Shown one piece after another: positions 44,037-53,891 of a DNA stretch of 64,000 bases (position 1 is its first letter; each line of letters begins with the position of its first letter). The position numbers were made by a program, and so were the translations under genes. Origin of the DNA: Lutibacter flavus (lineage in GTDB: Bacteria > Bacteroidota > Bacteroidia > Flavobacteriales > Flavobacteriaceae); assembly GCF_900188355.1 (NCBI RefSeq), contig NZ_FZNX01000005.1:124001-188000 (forward strand), given 5' to 3'. Below the pieces are notes generated by a model. The model did not search any database. It was not told the DNA's origin and worked only from the letters and a program-made list of their open reading frames with translations.

Positions 44037-45365
44037 TTATTTTCTTAACCAACTTTTGTATTTATGCCCCCAAATGGCAAAAAACAGAATGAATGCATAA
44101 CACGGAATTAAAATCCAGTAACTGCTTGTTGCAGCAGTTGCCAAGGCATCAGATTCATTAATTCCATTTGCAATCAATTCATGCTTATTTGCATCTACTA
44201 ACCTTCCATATAAGGGTGGTATGATAGCGCCTCCAGAAATTGCCATAATTAATAAGGCTGAAGCTGTTTTTGTGAATTTACCTAATCCTTCTAATGTTAA
44301 AGGCCATACTGCAGGCCAAACCAAAGCATTGGCGATACCCAAGGCAGCTACAAATAAAATGGAGGTAAATCCAGTTGTTGATAAAATACATATGCTAAAT
44401 ATAATTCCTAAGGCTGCACTAATTCTAAGTGCTGTTCCTTGTTTTAAATACTTTGGAATTAAAAACACACCCAATGCATAAGTAGCTACCATAGCTAAAA
44501 GGGTAAGTGTTGTAAAGAATTTTGCATCAGTAGCTGGAAAACCTAATGAAATACCATAAGCAATTATGGTATCACCTGCTATAACTTCTGCTCCTACGTA
44601 AACAAATAGTGTTAAAACGCCCAACCATAAATGTGGAAACTGAAAGATATTGGTCTTTGCTGTTTTTCCAACGTTCTTTTCATCTACTGGGGCTGCTTCT
44701 ACGTGCGGAAGAGGTGCTTTTCTAATTAATAGTGCCAATACAAATAACACTATTGCCATCACTAAATATGGAGTAAAAACACTATCTGCCATGGTATCTA
44801 ACAGTACAGCTTTCTCCTCAAGAGAAACTGTTCCTAACTTTTCTTTGACTTCATCTATGCCTGAAAGTAATAACGCTCCAAAAATTAAAGATCCCAAAGC
44901 ACCTGCAGTTTTATTGGCTATTCCCATAATAGCTATACGCTTTGCACCGCTTTCAATCGGTCCTAAAATAGTAATATATGGATTGGCTGCAGTTTGTAAT
45001 ATCGTCATTCCTACACCTTGTATAAAGATTCCCGTTAAAAATACCCAATAAGTTCTTGCTTCTGCTGCTGGTATAAAAACCAAAGCTCCAATAGCCATTA
45101 TAAATAGTCCCAAAGACATCCCTTTTCTATAGCCTATTTTATTTAAAATGTAAGAAGCTGGCAATGCCATTACTACAAAAGAAATATATGACGCTGATGC
45201 TACTAAGTAGGATTGAGCATCAGTTAATTCATTAATGGTTTTCATAAATGGAATTAATGCACCATTAATCCAAGTAACAAAACCGAATATAAAAAATAAG
45301 CCTGCAATAATAATTATTGGAATTAAAGTGTTTCTTTTATTATTCTCTATTGTAGATTTAATCAT
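44037..45365 (-). CDS. Sugar MFS transporter, NagP/FucP-like
   Basis: 442 residues with about 12 membrane segments, of the FucP/GlcP sugar:H+ symporter group common in Bacteroidota. FIFGFVTWINGALIPFMK and QTAANPYITILGP are family signatures. In this locus it most likely imports GlcNAc (NagP-like) or another released amino sugar across the inner membrane. Its 3' end overlaps the longer reading of the deaminase gene, and it lies 44 bp after the sulfotransferase gene. Confidence 0.88.
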   Translation of the reverse strand: MIKSTIENNKRNTLIPIIIIAGLFFIFGFVTWINGALIPFMKTINELTDAQSYLVASASYISFVVMALPASYILNKIGYRKGMSLGLFIMAIGALVFIPAAEARTYWVFLTGIFIQGVGMTILQTAANPYITILGPIESGAKRIAIMGIANKTAGALGSLIFGALLLSGIDEVKEKLGTVSLEEKAVLLDTMADSVFTPYLVMAIVLFVLALLIRKAPLPHVEAAPVDEKNVGKTAKTNIFQFPHLWLGVLTLFVYVGAEVIAGDTIIAYGISLGFPATDAKFFTTLTLLAMVATYALGVFLIPKYLKQGTALRISAALGIIFSICILSTTGFTSILFVAALGIANALVWPAVWPLTLEGLGKFTKTASALLIMAISGGAIIPPLYGRLVDANKHELIANGINESDALATAATSSYWILIPCYAFILFFAIWGHKYKSWLRK

Positions 45366-45409
45366 TTTTGAATATTATATTATTAGAATTAATAAATTTC
45401 CTTATATTT

Positions 45410-46414
45410 TTATCTTTCAATAATTTCTTTTACTAAATTGGATTGACCTTTTCTTTTTTCACGATCTTTTTCGCTTAAATTTGAAGCGGCTATCTGTTTT
45501 AATAATTTATTTTCAACATTGAATTTTTCAATTTCATCTTCTGAATAAAAATTATCTCCTACTTCTGCTAAATATCTATTGTAATTCAATCTTAAAAGAG
45601 TCGACCCTGCAACATGTTCAAATATTTTAATTTGGTCATCACTCAATTCTTTTGAAAACTTATTAAAATTGTTTTTTATAATAGGTTGTGATAAATTTTC
45701 CCACATTTTGCCAGAATCTGCTGTAATATTAGATTCATTTGAACTATAGTAGGTTAACATGGAATTATTATAAGGCACTTTTAAAAAGTTACATAGTCGC
45801 TTTAAAACCCCCTCAGAGTCATTCAAAAGTTCTTCATAACTAATTAGGAAAACTCTACTATTTCCTAATTTTTCTTTCAATTGAACACATAAATCTTGTT
45901 CCTCTTTCCATTTTTTTGCTAAATGGTACATGTGTTTTTCTCCTACAATTGCCTTTCTAAAAGAAAGTGCAACATCTCTTCCATCACGATATAAATAAAT
46001 GTATAGAGGTTTTATCCCTGATTCTTCTATTTTATCAGCATAATGTATGTTCGACATACTTTTGCAACACCAATAAGTAGCCTTAGAAAAACTTGCCTTT
46101 AACTCATAGATTACTTTAAAAATCTCAATTAATGAGTTGGATTTGCAATATGATTTTATCTTAGTTCTATTTAATTGAAATCCTTCCCATGGTACTGGAT
46201 TTAATTCAACCAATTTGCAGATATCATCTATTAAATTATCAAAATTTCCCTCAATATTCAAGTCACCATACTTTGGTAACAACGGAAAGAATCTTTCTAA
46301 TATATGAGGTGGATGAGGTGCATCAACTTCACTAAGTTGATTAAGAATTACCCTTAATAAATTTGACCCAGATCTTTGTGTACCAATAATTTGTATTGAT
46401 TTTATTGTTTTCAT
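45410..46414 (-). CDS. PAPS-dependent sulfotransferase-family protein
   Basis: 334 residues. IQIIGTQRSGSNLLRVIL near the N-terminus is the 5'-phosphosulfate-binding P-loop of the sulfotransferase family, and YLYRDGRDVALSFRKAI is the 3'-phosphate-binding segment with Arg and Ser. The C-terminus is Lys/Glu-rich. No signal peptide, so cytoplasmic. It would transfer sulfate from PAPS to a hydroxyl or amino group; acceptor unknown. The ChrA-family gene ends directly before its start (0 bp gap), so the two are tightly coupled, which is unusual for a PUL. Confidence 0.85.
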   Translation of the reverse strand: MKTIKSIQIIGTQRSGSNLLRVILNQLSEVDAPHPPHILERFFPLLPKYGDLNIEGNFDNLIDDICKLVELNPVPWEGFQLNRTKIKSYCKSNSLIEIFKVIYELKASFSKATYWCCKSMSNIHYADKIEESGIKPLYIYLYRDGRDVALSFRKAIVGEKHMYHLAKKWKEEQDLCVQLKEKLGNSRVFLISYEELLNDSEGVLKRLCNFLKVPYNNSMLTYYSSNESNITADSGKMWENLSQPIIKNNFNKFSKELSDDQIKIFEHVAGSTLLRLNYNRYLAEVGDNFYSEDEIEKFNVENKLLKQIAASNLSEKDREKRKGQSNLVKEIIER

Positions 46415-47647
46415 CTAAAAATAATTAAAAAATATTAATCCTGCTATTCCGGACAATGGAATTAAATAAACTACATCTATTTTAAATTTAAGAGACGCTA
46501 TTAATACACCTAAAAAGACTACAACCGCAAACCAAGAAAAAGATATGCTAATTCCAATGGTGTAGGCTGCTGCAAATATCATCCCTATTACTGCCGGTCT
46601 CAAACCCTTAAAAGCAGCTTTGATAACTTTTGAATTTCTAATTTTATTGAAAAATTCAGAAAATAAAATCATAACTAAACCTGGTGGAATAAAAATTGCT
46701 AGAGTAGCTGTTACAGCACCAATAATACCACCAACCTTAAAACCTATAAATGTTGCACTGATAAAAATAGGTCCAGGAGTTAATTGCCCCATAGCTATGG
46801 CATCTGCAAATTCTTTTTCTGTTAACCAATGAAGTCCTGATACAATTATTTCTTGCATTGTAGGAATAATTACATAACCTCCTCCAAACAGCGTAACACT
46901 AATACTTGAAAAAGTTGTCATTAATTCTTTTTGAATAGTAGTAATTTTAGAAGTTTCTCCAGAGGTTAATGAAGGTAAAATCAATACTACAAACATCACA
47001 ATAGCTACTACTAATAAACTTGGAATTAATTGTTTTGCATATTTTGAATGTTTTACAACTGAGATAGCTTCCGTTTTGAAAGAATTCTTAAAAAGTACAA
47101 ACCCTAAAAATCCACTTACAATAATTATAATAATTGTTATAAATACAGATTTAATAAAAAGTATTGTTCCTATTGCTAAAATACAAATGATTACTTGTAT
47201 GAAATCTTTTATATGTTTTTTCGCCATATTAGCCGCAACTGCAACAATTATAGCTGATACCGCAGGTAAAACACCTTTAAAAAAGTTAGTTAAAGCAGGT
47301 AGCTGGCCATATTCAAGATATATAAAAGAGAGCAATAACATAATAACAAAAGACGGAAGTAAAATACCTAACATACTAACAAGTGCTCCTTTAATTCCTT
47401 TTAAATAATAACCTATATAAATAATTACATTAAAAGCCATTGGGCCAGGTAAAACAGAAGCTAATGAAATTCCGTCTAAAATTACCTGATCTTTAAGTAT
47501 GCCTCTTTTTTCAATCAATTCTTTTTGAACTACAGAAATTAAAGCCATAAATCCACCAAAAGAAGTTGCTCCAATTTTTAGAAATGATAAAAACAAGAAT
47601 AACAATGTTATATCTTCATTTTGTTTACTACCTTTTGTTTTTATCAT
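46415..47647 (-). CDS. chrA: ChrA-family (CHR) oxyanion transporter
   Basis: 410 residues with two CHR repeats, each opening with the family motif: FLKIGATSFGGFMALISVVQ in the N-terminal half and LFGGGYVIIPTMQEI in the C-terminal half, plus SVLPGPMAFN and GQLTPGPIF. Long-chain CHR proteins export chromate; chromate is a sulfate analogue, and the physiological ion of many members is unknown. Here it sits between two sulfate-transfer genes in a glycan locus, so sulfate or another oxyanion is a reasonable guess (inference). Gap to the sulfotransferase gene 0 bp, to the arylsulfotransferase gene 32 bp. Confidence 0.88.
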   Translation of the reverse strand: MIKTKGSKQNEDITLLFLFLSFLKIGATSFGGFMALISVVQKELIEKRGILKDQVILDGISLASVLPGPMAFNVIIYIGYYLKGIKGALVSMLGILLPSFVIMLLLSFIYLEYGQLPALTNFFKGVLPAVSAIIVAVAANMAKKHIKDFIQVIICILAIGTILFIKSVFITIIIIIVSGFLGFVLFKNSFKTEAISVVKHSKYAKQLIPSLLVVAIVMFVVLILPSLTSGETSKITTIQKELMTTFSSISVTLFGGGYVIIPTMQEIIVSGLHWLTEKEFADAIAMGQLTPGPIFISATFIGFKVGGIIGAVTATLAIFIPPGLVMILFSEFFNKIRNSKVIKAAFKGLRPAVIGMIFAAAYTIGISISFSWFAVVVFLGVLIASLKFKIDVVYLIPLSGIAGLIFFNYF

Positions 47648-47679
47648 TTATTTATAGAATTAACTTATTCATAATACTA

Positions 47680-49152
47680 TTAATTTGCAAAACTTGTATC
47701 ATATAGCATTTTAATATATTGAGTCCTATATGTTGAATATTCTAGCGGAATAATACCTAACAAACTCCCTTCACTATTTGTAAAAACTAATCTTTTCGTA
47801 TTTGTGCTACAGAAAATCACTAAACTATCATTAATATATTCTGCACTTCCTTGCGAATGTGTAAAATATTTATGTGGAAAATTGACAATTTTTAATGGGT
47901 GCACTTTCATTTTTATGGTATCCAATGAAAGTGTTAATAATCTAGAATGTGTGGTTTTATTAATATCTGAAATTTTTAAATTTCCTGAACTTTGAATATG
48001 CCCTGGTTTAAATCTCAAATTTCCGTTATCTAACAAAACTAATTCTCCATTTTCGTTAAACCTAATATTGTGTTGCCCAGAAAATACTGTATTTTCAGGC
48101 ATTTCAAAATCACTATTCAAGCCACCTAACTTCCATATTAATTCTCCCGTCTGTCCATTAATTTTCCATATCTGACTAATGTTTCTAAATGAGATGATAT
48201 AGTTTCCTTGTTTGTCTTTTGATAAAGAGTTGGCATGCAACCAATCTTTTTTACTTTTTAATATTTTTTTATCTTCTAATGGGTTCATTACGTCAAAGAC
48301 TGACCATTCCCAAACTTTTTCCCCATTATGATTTAAAACCATAATTCCATCTCCTTTTACAGTGTCTTTTTTTATGCCGCCTACAGAAGATAAATCAATT
48401 ATTCTTTCATCATAAACCAATGTAATAATGTTTCCATTTTCATCTAAATCAACTTCATGATGAAATAATTTATCAATTCCATTTTTACCAGTTTCTGCTT
48501 CAAATAAGATATTTCCAAATTTATCATATTCAATTATTTTATTTCCATTTGTAAAATGTAGCGTATCATTACTAAGAATACCCAACATTGTTTCATTTTT
48601 TGTCCATTTGGAAACCTTAAAATTTTGATTATTTCTTTGATAAGACACTAATTCTCCGTTGCCATTAATAATAAAAAGATAGCCTGGTACTTGTCTAGAA
48701 TGAAAATGTAAATATCCTTCAAAACCAACATTTGCCATACTATCTAAATTTTTAAAGTAAGGAACCCAAGGTGTTTTTACTGATGTTTTAAAGTGATACG
48801 TTTTACTGATTTTTTTTTGCTCTTCCTTTTGTACAATAACATTAAAAAAGTATTTAGTATTTAAATTTAAATCAACTAATATTAATTTATGTTGATTTGA
48901 ATCTTTTGATATTGGCGAATAAAATATAATGGAATCTTTTTCTTCTTTGTCAAGATATTTCCAATACCTAATATATGCATCTGTTCCTTCTGAAGTCGTA
49001 ACATTTATGTTTATCTTCAAGGCATTATCAGAAATTGATTTCATTTCAATTAATCCAATTTCACATTTATTTTTGGATTTCCCAGAAAAAAAACTACACG
49101 AGTGCATTACCAAAAGCAAACTCAATAAAAAAAATAAATTTTTCATAAACAT
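47680..49152 (-). CDS. Arylsulfotransferase (ASST)-family lipoprotein
   Basis: 490 residues (or 488 from M3). The signal ends LLVMHSC, a lipobox, so it is anchored in the cell envelope. A fibronectin-like N-terminal region (about 30-125) precedes a six-bladed propeller with the family motifs DWLHANSLSKD (H306), ISFRNISQIWKI (R323), SGQHNIRFNENGE (H361) and SRLLTL (R404). ASSTs move sulfate from a phenolic sulfate ester to an acceptor through a sulfo-histidine, without PAPS. Donor and acceptor are unknown. It lies between susD and chrA, separated from susD by a terminator-like hairpin. Confidence 0.85.
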   Translation of the reverse strand: MFMKNLFFLLSLLLVMHSCSFFSGKSKNKCEIGLIEMKSISDNALKININVTTSEGTDAYIRYWKYLDKEEKDSIIFYSPISKDSNQHKLILVDLNLNTKYFFNVIVQKEEQKKISKTYHFKTSVKTPWVPYFKNLDSMANVGFEGYLHFHSRQVPGYLFIINGNGELVSYQRNNQNFKVSKWTKNETMLGILSNDTLHFTNGNKIIEYDKFGNILFEAETGKNGIDKLFHHEVDLDENGNIITLVYDERIIDLSSVGGIKKDTVKGDGIMVLNHNGEKVWEWSVFDVMNPLEDKKILKSKKDWLHANSLSKDKQGNYIISFRNISQIWKINGQTGELIWKLGGLNSDFEMPENTVFSGQHNIRFNENGELVLLDNGNLRFKPGHIQSSGNLKISDINKTTHSRLLTLSLDTIKMKVHPLKIVNFPHKYFTHSQGSAEYINDSLVIFCSTNTKRLVFTNSEGSLLGIIPLEYSTYRTQYIKMLYDTSFAN

Positions 49153-49157
49153 TAAAT

Positions 49158-49200
49158 AACTAAATAAAAATCAATGGCCTTCAATAGGAAGACCATTGAT
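49158..49200 (-). terminator. Terminator-like hairpin after susD
   Basis: On the minus strand ATCAATGGTCTTC pairs with GAAGGCCATTGAT (stem arms 49170-49182 and 49188-49200, one G-U pair, 5-nt loop) and TTTTTATTTAG follows. It lies 14 bp after the susD stop and ends just before the ASST gene start, so it probably lowers expression of downstream genes relative to susCD. Confidence 0.8.
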
Positions 49201-49213
49201 TACTCAAATTAAC

Positions 49214-50716
49214 CTAAAAATTATTTGAAGGGTTTGGTTCCATATTAGGATTCAAATCTAACTCCAAACGAGGAATTGGCATCAACTGATGGTTAACAGT
49301 TACATTTACAGGATATCCTTGATCACTTAAATATCGTGTCATTGTAGATTCAAATAAACCATGTCTTATCAAATCATCTTTTCTGTGACCTTCTCCTGCT
49401 AATTCTATTGCTCTTTCTTTAAGTACAGCATCTCTAAAATCTTCTTTACTTAAACCTGCTTGAAGATTGCCTAGCCCCGATCTGTTCCTTACTTGATTAA
49501 TAGCCTCGTAAGCTTCACCATTTGGACCATTTAATTCATTTTCAATATCAGCTTTTAAGAGTAATACATCTGCGTAACGTAATACCGGAACACCTAATTT
49601 GGATATACCATAGTTTTTATACGCATCATATCCAGTACCAGGTGCTGTTACGTCTCTATTATAATGTCCAAATTTTCTATTAATTGCAAATCCAAATTGA
49701 TCAATTGCGCTTCTTAGAGCACCTCCATATAATTGAGGGTAATCATCTAAATATACTTCTAATCTCTCATCACCTTCTTCTATTGTATTATATATTGTTG
49801 GAGGTAAACCAACATTAGCCCACCCTGTATCATAACTCCATGGTGTAAAAAACTTTACATGATGATTTGAAGCTGTACTATAAGATTCTCCCATAGATAA
49901 AATAGAAAAGATAAATTCATTGTCCAATATTTTTGATTCATAAAATAATTTCAAAAACGAATCTTCTGTGAATAAATCATAAACACCTAATGCTATAAGG
50001 GCATCAATATTTTCTCCTGCTTCAGCCCATTTTAATTGTCTTAATTGTGCTTTTGCCAATATTCCGTAAGCAGCACCTTTAGATGCACGACCAGGTGAGC
50101 TGCCATTAGCTGGTAAATTTGCAATTGCGAACTCAAGATCTTTTTCAATCTGAACATAGACATCACTTGCTGAACTTCTAGATAGACCAGGTATATCAGT
50201 TGTAGTAGGTTCAAGTTTTAACGGCACTCCACCAAACATACCAACCAAATCAAAATATGCCATTCCTCTCAAAAAAGAAGCTTCACCTAACAATTTGTTT
50301 TTTGTTCCAATTTCACCAAAATAACTATCATCCATCCCTTCAATTAACTGAAGAGCCCAGTTTGCTCTGTCAATTACCTTATATATACTTACCCAAATAG
50401 GAGCTACAATATTCTCATTACTCCATTGATATTTTTCCAATTCGGCATAATGGATATCGCTAATTTTGAATACATCAGTAATTCCATCTGTGGCACGAGC
50501 CATAACTCCAGCTCCGTAATATCCCCATCCGTCATCGAACATTCCATTATGAATGCCATCAATTAAAGCAATAGCATCACTTTCTGTAGTTAATGTTGAT
50601 ATGGAAAGATCTCCTTTTAATTCTTCTGTTAGATCATCATCACATGAACTTATTGTAATAAAAAACAATAAATACAGGCAAGTTTTGATAATTTTATTTA
50701 TTCTATTTATTTTCAT
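49214..50716 (-). CDS. susD: SusD/RagB-family glycan-binding lipoprotein
   Basis: 500 residues. The signal ends FITISSCDDDL, a lipobox with the acidic residues after Cys typical of surface-exposed Bacteroidota lipoproteins. TPR-like helices and the family segments GEASFLRGMAYFDLVGMFGGVPL and a C-terminal RVPVLRYADVLLLKAE-like stretch (GVPVLRYADVLLLKADIENE) identify SusD. It caps the SusC barrel and binds the glycan. It is 12 bp downstream of susC. Confidence 0.96.
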   Translation of the reverse strand: MKINRINKIIKTCLYLLFFITISSCDDDLTEELKGDLSISTLTTESDAIALIDGIHNGMFDDGWGYYGAGVMARATDGITDVFKISDIHYAELEKYQWSNENIVAPIWVSIYKVIDRANWALQLIEGMDDSYFGEIGTKNKLLGEASFLRGMAYFDLVGMFGGVPLKLEPTTTDIPGLSRSSASDVYVQIEKDLEFAIANLPANGSSPGRASKGAAYGILAKAQLRQLKWAEAGENIDALIALGVYDLFTEDSFLKLFYESKILDNEFIFSILSMGESYSTASNHHVKFFTPWSYDTGWANVGLPPTIYNTIEEGDERLEVYLDDYPQLYGGALRSAIDQFGFAINRKFGHYNRDVTAPGTGYDAYKNYGISKLGVPVLRYADVLLLKADIENELNGPNGEAYEAINQVRNRSGLGNLQAGLSKEDFRDAVLKERAIELAGEGHRKDDLIRHGLFESTMTRYLSDQGYPVNVTVNHQLMPIPRLELDLNPNMEPNPSNNF

Positions 50717-50728
50717 GATATTTATATT

Positions 50729-53700
50729 TTATATTCCTATTTTTAATCCTAAGCTAAATGATCGTTGATACGGATAAGAATAGGCATCAAGACCTGAAGC
50801 TACATTAAGATTTGTTCCGCCATTCCCCTTTGAATTTACCTCTGGATCAAATCCTGAATAACTATCCCAAGTTAATAAATTTAACCCTGTAACATTGATT
50901 TGCAGACTAGTTAAACCTATTTTTTCTAATGTTTTAGAATTAAAATTATAAGCCAAGCTTATGTTTTTCATTCTAACATATGAAGCATCTTCAATAAAAC
51001 GATCATTTACCCATCTATCCCCAGACCATAGCTTTTGTGGTAAAGTTCCTTCTAAATTATTAGGTGTCCAGCGTTCTTTTGCAATTTCTAAAGTATTGTA
51101 TTGATATCCTATTATATTATTACCATTGATTTTATCAACACCTACTACTCCAGCAAAAAATGCAGATAAAGTGAAATTTTTATAGCTAACTGAATTATTA
51201 AAACCGAATGTGTATTTAGGATATCCATTCCCTAAAACTTCTTTGTCATCAGCACTAATTACTCCATCTCCATTAAGATCTTTAAACAAAGGATCTCCAG
51301 GTTGTGCATTTGGTTGTGGTTCATATACATCTCCAGGTTGTAATATCCCTAAAAATCTATAACCATAAATAGAATTAATCGGCAATCCTTCTTTTAATAT
51401 TGTGTAAGATCCAAATACAGATCCATCAATTCTTGCTTGAGGTCCTTGCAAAAAGTCAATTCCTGCAGGTAAAATCAACTCTTTCACTTCATTTTCATTA
51501 TAGGCAATTGAAAAATTAGAATTCCAATTAAGACCAGATTTGAAATTGTGATTAAAGTTCAAGTTTAATTCAATCCCACTGTTTTGAACTTCACCTGAAT
51601 TGGTTAATATTGAACTAATACCATTTGAAGGCGGTAAGCTCTTTTGTAATAATAATTTTGAAGTATTATTTTTATAAGCGGCAATTTCCATAGTTAATTC
51701 ATCATTGAAAAATCCCATTTCAAGACCAAGATCAATTTTCTGAGTTTCTTCCCATTGTAAATCGCTATTTCCCACTCTTGATGAAATTGTTCCCATATCT
51801 AAATTAGCTCCGTCTGTTGTCACGGGAGCCGATGCGGAAAATGTGCTTTGACCAAGACCTACTCTAAATCGATCACTACCAGTAATTCCATAACTAGCTC
51901 TCAATTTTAAAGTTGAGATAGCATCGCTTTTAAAAAAGTCTTCATTATTAACCTTCCATGCGACAGCTGCTGCTGGAAAATTTCCCCATTTATTACCAGC
52001 TCCAAATTTTGATGATCCATCTCTTCTGAAAGTAAAGGTAAATAGGTATTTATCATCGTAAGAATAATTAATTCTTGACAAATAAGATATAAGTTCCGTA
52101 GAAGAAACATATGAAACTGGGGTTAAAGGAGTAGCTCCCGATTGTAGGCTGTAGTATCCTAAAGCATCTGTTGTGAAATCTTTAGCCCCAGCCGAGAAAT
52201 ATTCATTATCGCTCCACTCATGAGTTGCCCCAAGTATTGCATTTATGGTATGTTTATCAATAACTTTATCAAAACTAAGAACATTTTCAAAAGTATAATA
52301 TTTATACAAACCACTGTCTAAAGTTGCAGCACCAGGTTCTAATGATGAGGCTACTAAATTTGAATATGATGGTAAAAATCTTCTAACCTTTGAATTTGTA
52401 ACTCGAACACCTCCTTGTGTTTTAAATTTAAAGTCTTTTGAAATAGAAAAATCTAAAAATGCATTAGCTAGAACAAAATAATTACTTGATTTATTATCTG
52501 CAATATCTATTGATTGCAATGGATTTCCTGGTTTAGAGTCACCTCCAAAAATCAAAATTTTATCTAAATCTGATAATGTACTCCAAGCTTCTGATGTTGG
52601 AACTATTGGATTTGCCCTAAAAATTCCTCTTAATATATTATCCTGTAAAGAATTTCCTGAAAAACCAAGAAAGTTAGTTTCAGTTGTTGAAAGTGAAGTA
52701 TTGATACCAAACTTTAATTTACCATCTAATAAGTTTTGATCGGCATTCAAACGCACATTGTAACGGTCAAAAGACGTGTTTTTAACTACTCCATCCCATG
52801 AATAAGCACCAGCACTAAAGAAAAATTTAGTATCCTTTGAGCCGCCTTTAATTGATAATTGATGATCGCTTGTAGTTCCTGTTCTAAAGGCTTCATCCAT
52901 CCAATTTGTTTGTAATCCTAATGCATCAATTCTAGCTATTGCCTCCTGTGAATAAGTTGGTTGAAAACCACTTAGAACGTCTGTTTCATTTTTTATATTG
53001 GCATAATCAGCTCCATTAAGAAAATCATAAGCATTAACATCCACCTCATGTGTAGAATAACTCCCTGAATATGATATTATTGATTTTCCTTCCTTTCCTC
53101 TTTTTGTAGTAACAACAACAACACCATTAGCACCTCTTGTACCATAAATTGCAGTTGCAGATGCATCCTTTAAAATATTAATAGATTCAATATCCGATGG
53201 ATTAAGACTATTATCAAGGGATTCCATAGGAAACCCATCAACTACGTATAATGGACTGTTATTGCTGTTAACCGAATTATTACCTCTTATTCTAATTAAC
53301 ATTTCTCCTCCAGGTTCAGAACTAACTGTCGAAATTTGTACTCCTGGGGCTCTCCCTTGTATCAAATTTTCCACACCTGTCATAGGTCCCGTATTAAAAT
53401 CCTTTGTTGAAAGCACACTAACTGATCCTGTTAAATCTTTCTTTTTAACACTACCATAACCTATTACAATTTCATCTAACTGACTTATATCTGACGTCAG
53501 CACTACATTTAGCGTCGTTTGAGTAGTTAATGTAATCTCCCTAGATTTATAACCTAAAAATGAAATTAAAAGAACATCACCACTGGAAGCATTAATAGAA
53601 AAATTTCCATTAAAATCAGTTGAAACTCCTTTTGAAACTCCTTTAATTAGAATTGTAGCTCCAGGAAGTGGAACCCCATCTGAATCAGAAACTGTTCCTT

Positions 53701-53782
53701 TCACTTCTTTCTGCTGTGCTTGAATGGCAAAAGTCACTCCAAACAATAGTAGAAATAAAAATTTAAAAATTCTTTTTTTCAT
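50729..53782 (-). CDS. susC: SusC/RagA-family TonB-dependent outer-membrane transporter
   Basis: 1017 residues with a signal peptide (MKKRIFKFLFLLLFGVTFAIQAQ). A carboxypeptidase-regulatory-like domain (about 25-100; GTVSDSDGVPLPGATI), then a plug with the SusC signature NPSDIESINILKDASATAIYG and RGANGVVVVTTKRGK, then a 22-strand barrel. It imports oligosaccharides with SusD. A single predicted activator-dependent promoter lies 84-150 bp upstream. It is the first gene of the long minus-strand PUL operon. Confidence 0.97.
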   Translation of the reverse strand: MKKRIFKFLFLLLFGVTFAIQAQQKEVKGTVSDSDGVPLPGATILIKGVSKGVSTDFNGNFSINASSGDVLLISFLGYKSREITLTTQTTLNVVLTSDISQLDEIVIGYGSVKKKDLTGSVSVLSTKDFNTGPMTGVENLIQGRAPGVQISTVSSEPGGEMLIRIRGNNSVNSNNSPLYVVDGFPMESLDNSLNPSDIESINILKDASATAIYGTRGANGVVVVTTKRGKEGKSIISYSGSYSTHEVDVNAYDFLNGADYANIKNETDVLSGFQPTYSQEAIARIDALGLQTNWMDEAFRTGTTSDHQLSIKGGSKDTKFFFSAGAYSWDGVVKNTSFDRYNVRLNADQNLLDGKLKFGINTSLSTTETNFLGFSGNSLQDNILRGIFRANPIVPTSEAWSTLSDLDKILIFGGDSKPGNPLQSIDIADNKSSNYFVLANAFLDFSISKDFKFKTQGGVRVTNSKVRRFLPSYSNLVASSLEPGAATLDSGLYKYYTFENVLSFDKVIDKHTINAILGATHEWSDNEYFSAGAKDFTTDALGYYSLQSGATPLTPVSYVSSTELISYLSRINYSYDDKYLFTFTFRRDGSSKFGAGNKWGNFPAAAVAWKVNNEDFFKSDAISTLKLRASYGITGSDRFRVGLGQSTFSASAPVTTDGANLDMGTISSRVGNSDLQWEETQKIDLGLEMGFFNDELTMEIAAYKNNTSKLLLQKSLPPSNGISSILTNSGEVQNSGIELNLNFNHNFKSGLNWNSNFSIAYNENEVKELILPAGIDFLQGPQARIDGSVFGSYTILKEGLPINSIYGYRFLGILQPGDVYEPQPNAQPGDPLFKDLNGDGVISADDKEVLGNGYPKYTFGFNNSVSYKNFTLSAFFAGVVGVDKINGNNIIGYQYNTLEIAKERWTPNNLEGTLPQKLWSGDRWVNDRFIEDASYVRMKNISLAYNFNSKTLEKIGLTSLQINVTGLNLLTWDSYSGFDPEVNSKGNGGTNLNVASGLDAYSYPYQRSFSLGLKIGI

Positions 53783-53833
53783 AAGATAAAGTTTAATTAA
53801 TATTATTTTAATATGTTAATAAGGGCCAGAATA

Positions 53834-53851
53834 TTTAGGTGTTTACCTAAA
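53834..53851 (-). other. 5' stem-loop in the susC leader
   Basis: On the minus strand TTTAGGT-AAAC-ACCTAAA forms a 7-bp stem with a 4-nt loop. From the -7 box at 53866-53873 the transcript should begin about 53859, so this hairpin would sit close to the mRNA 5' end. A second similar hairpin (53854-53870) overlaps the -7 box. Confidence 0.4.
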
Positions 53852-53865
53852 CTTTTAGCTTGAAG

Positions 53866-53873
53866 CTAAATTA
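53866..53873 (-). promoter_or_regulatory. -7 box of susC promoter
   Basis: Reads TAATTTAG on the minus strand, one mismatch to TAnnTTTG, 18 bp downstream of operator copy A. No separate -33 element is evident; the operator occupies that place. Confidence 0.5.
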
Positions 53874-53891
53874 TATACAATCATAATAGTA

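Noticed and set aside
44650-45051. Plus-strand open frame of 133 codons
   Set aside because: Antisense to the MFS transporter; no supporting features.
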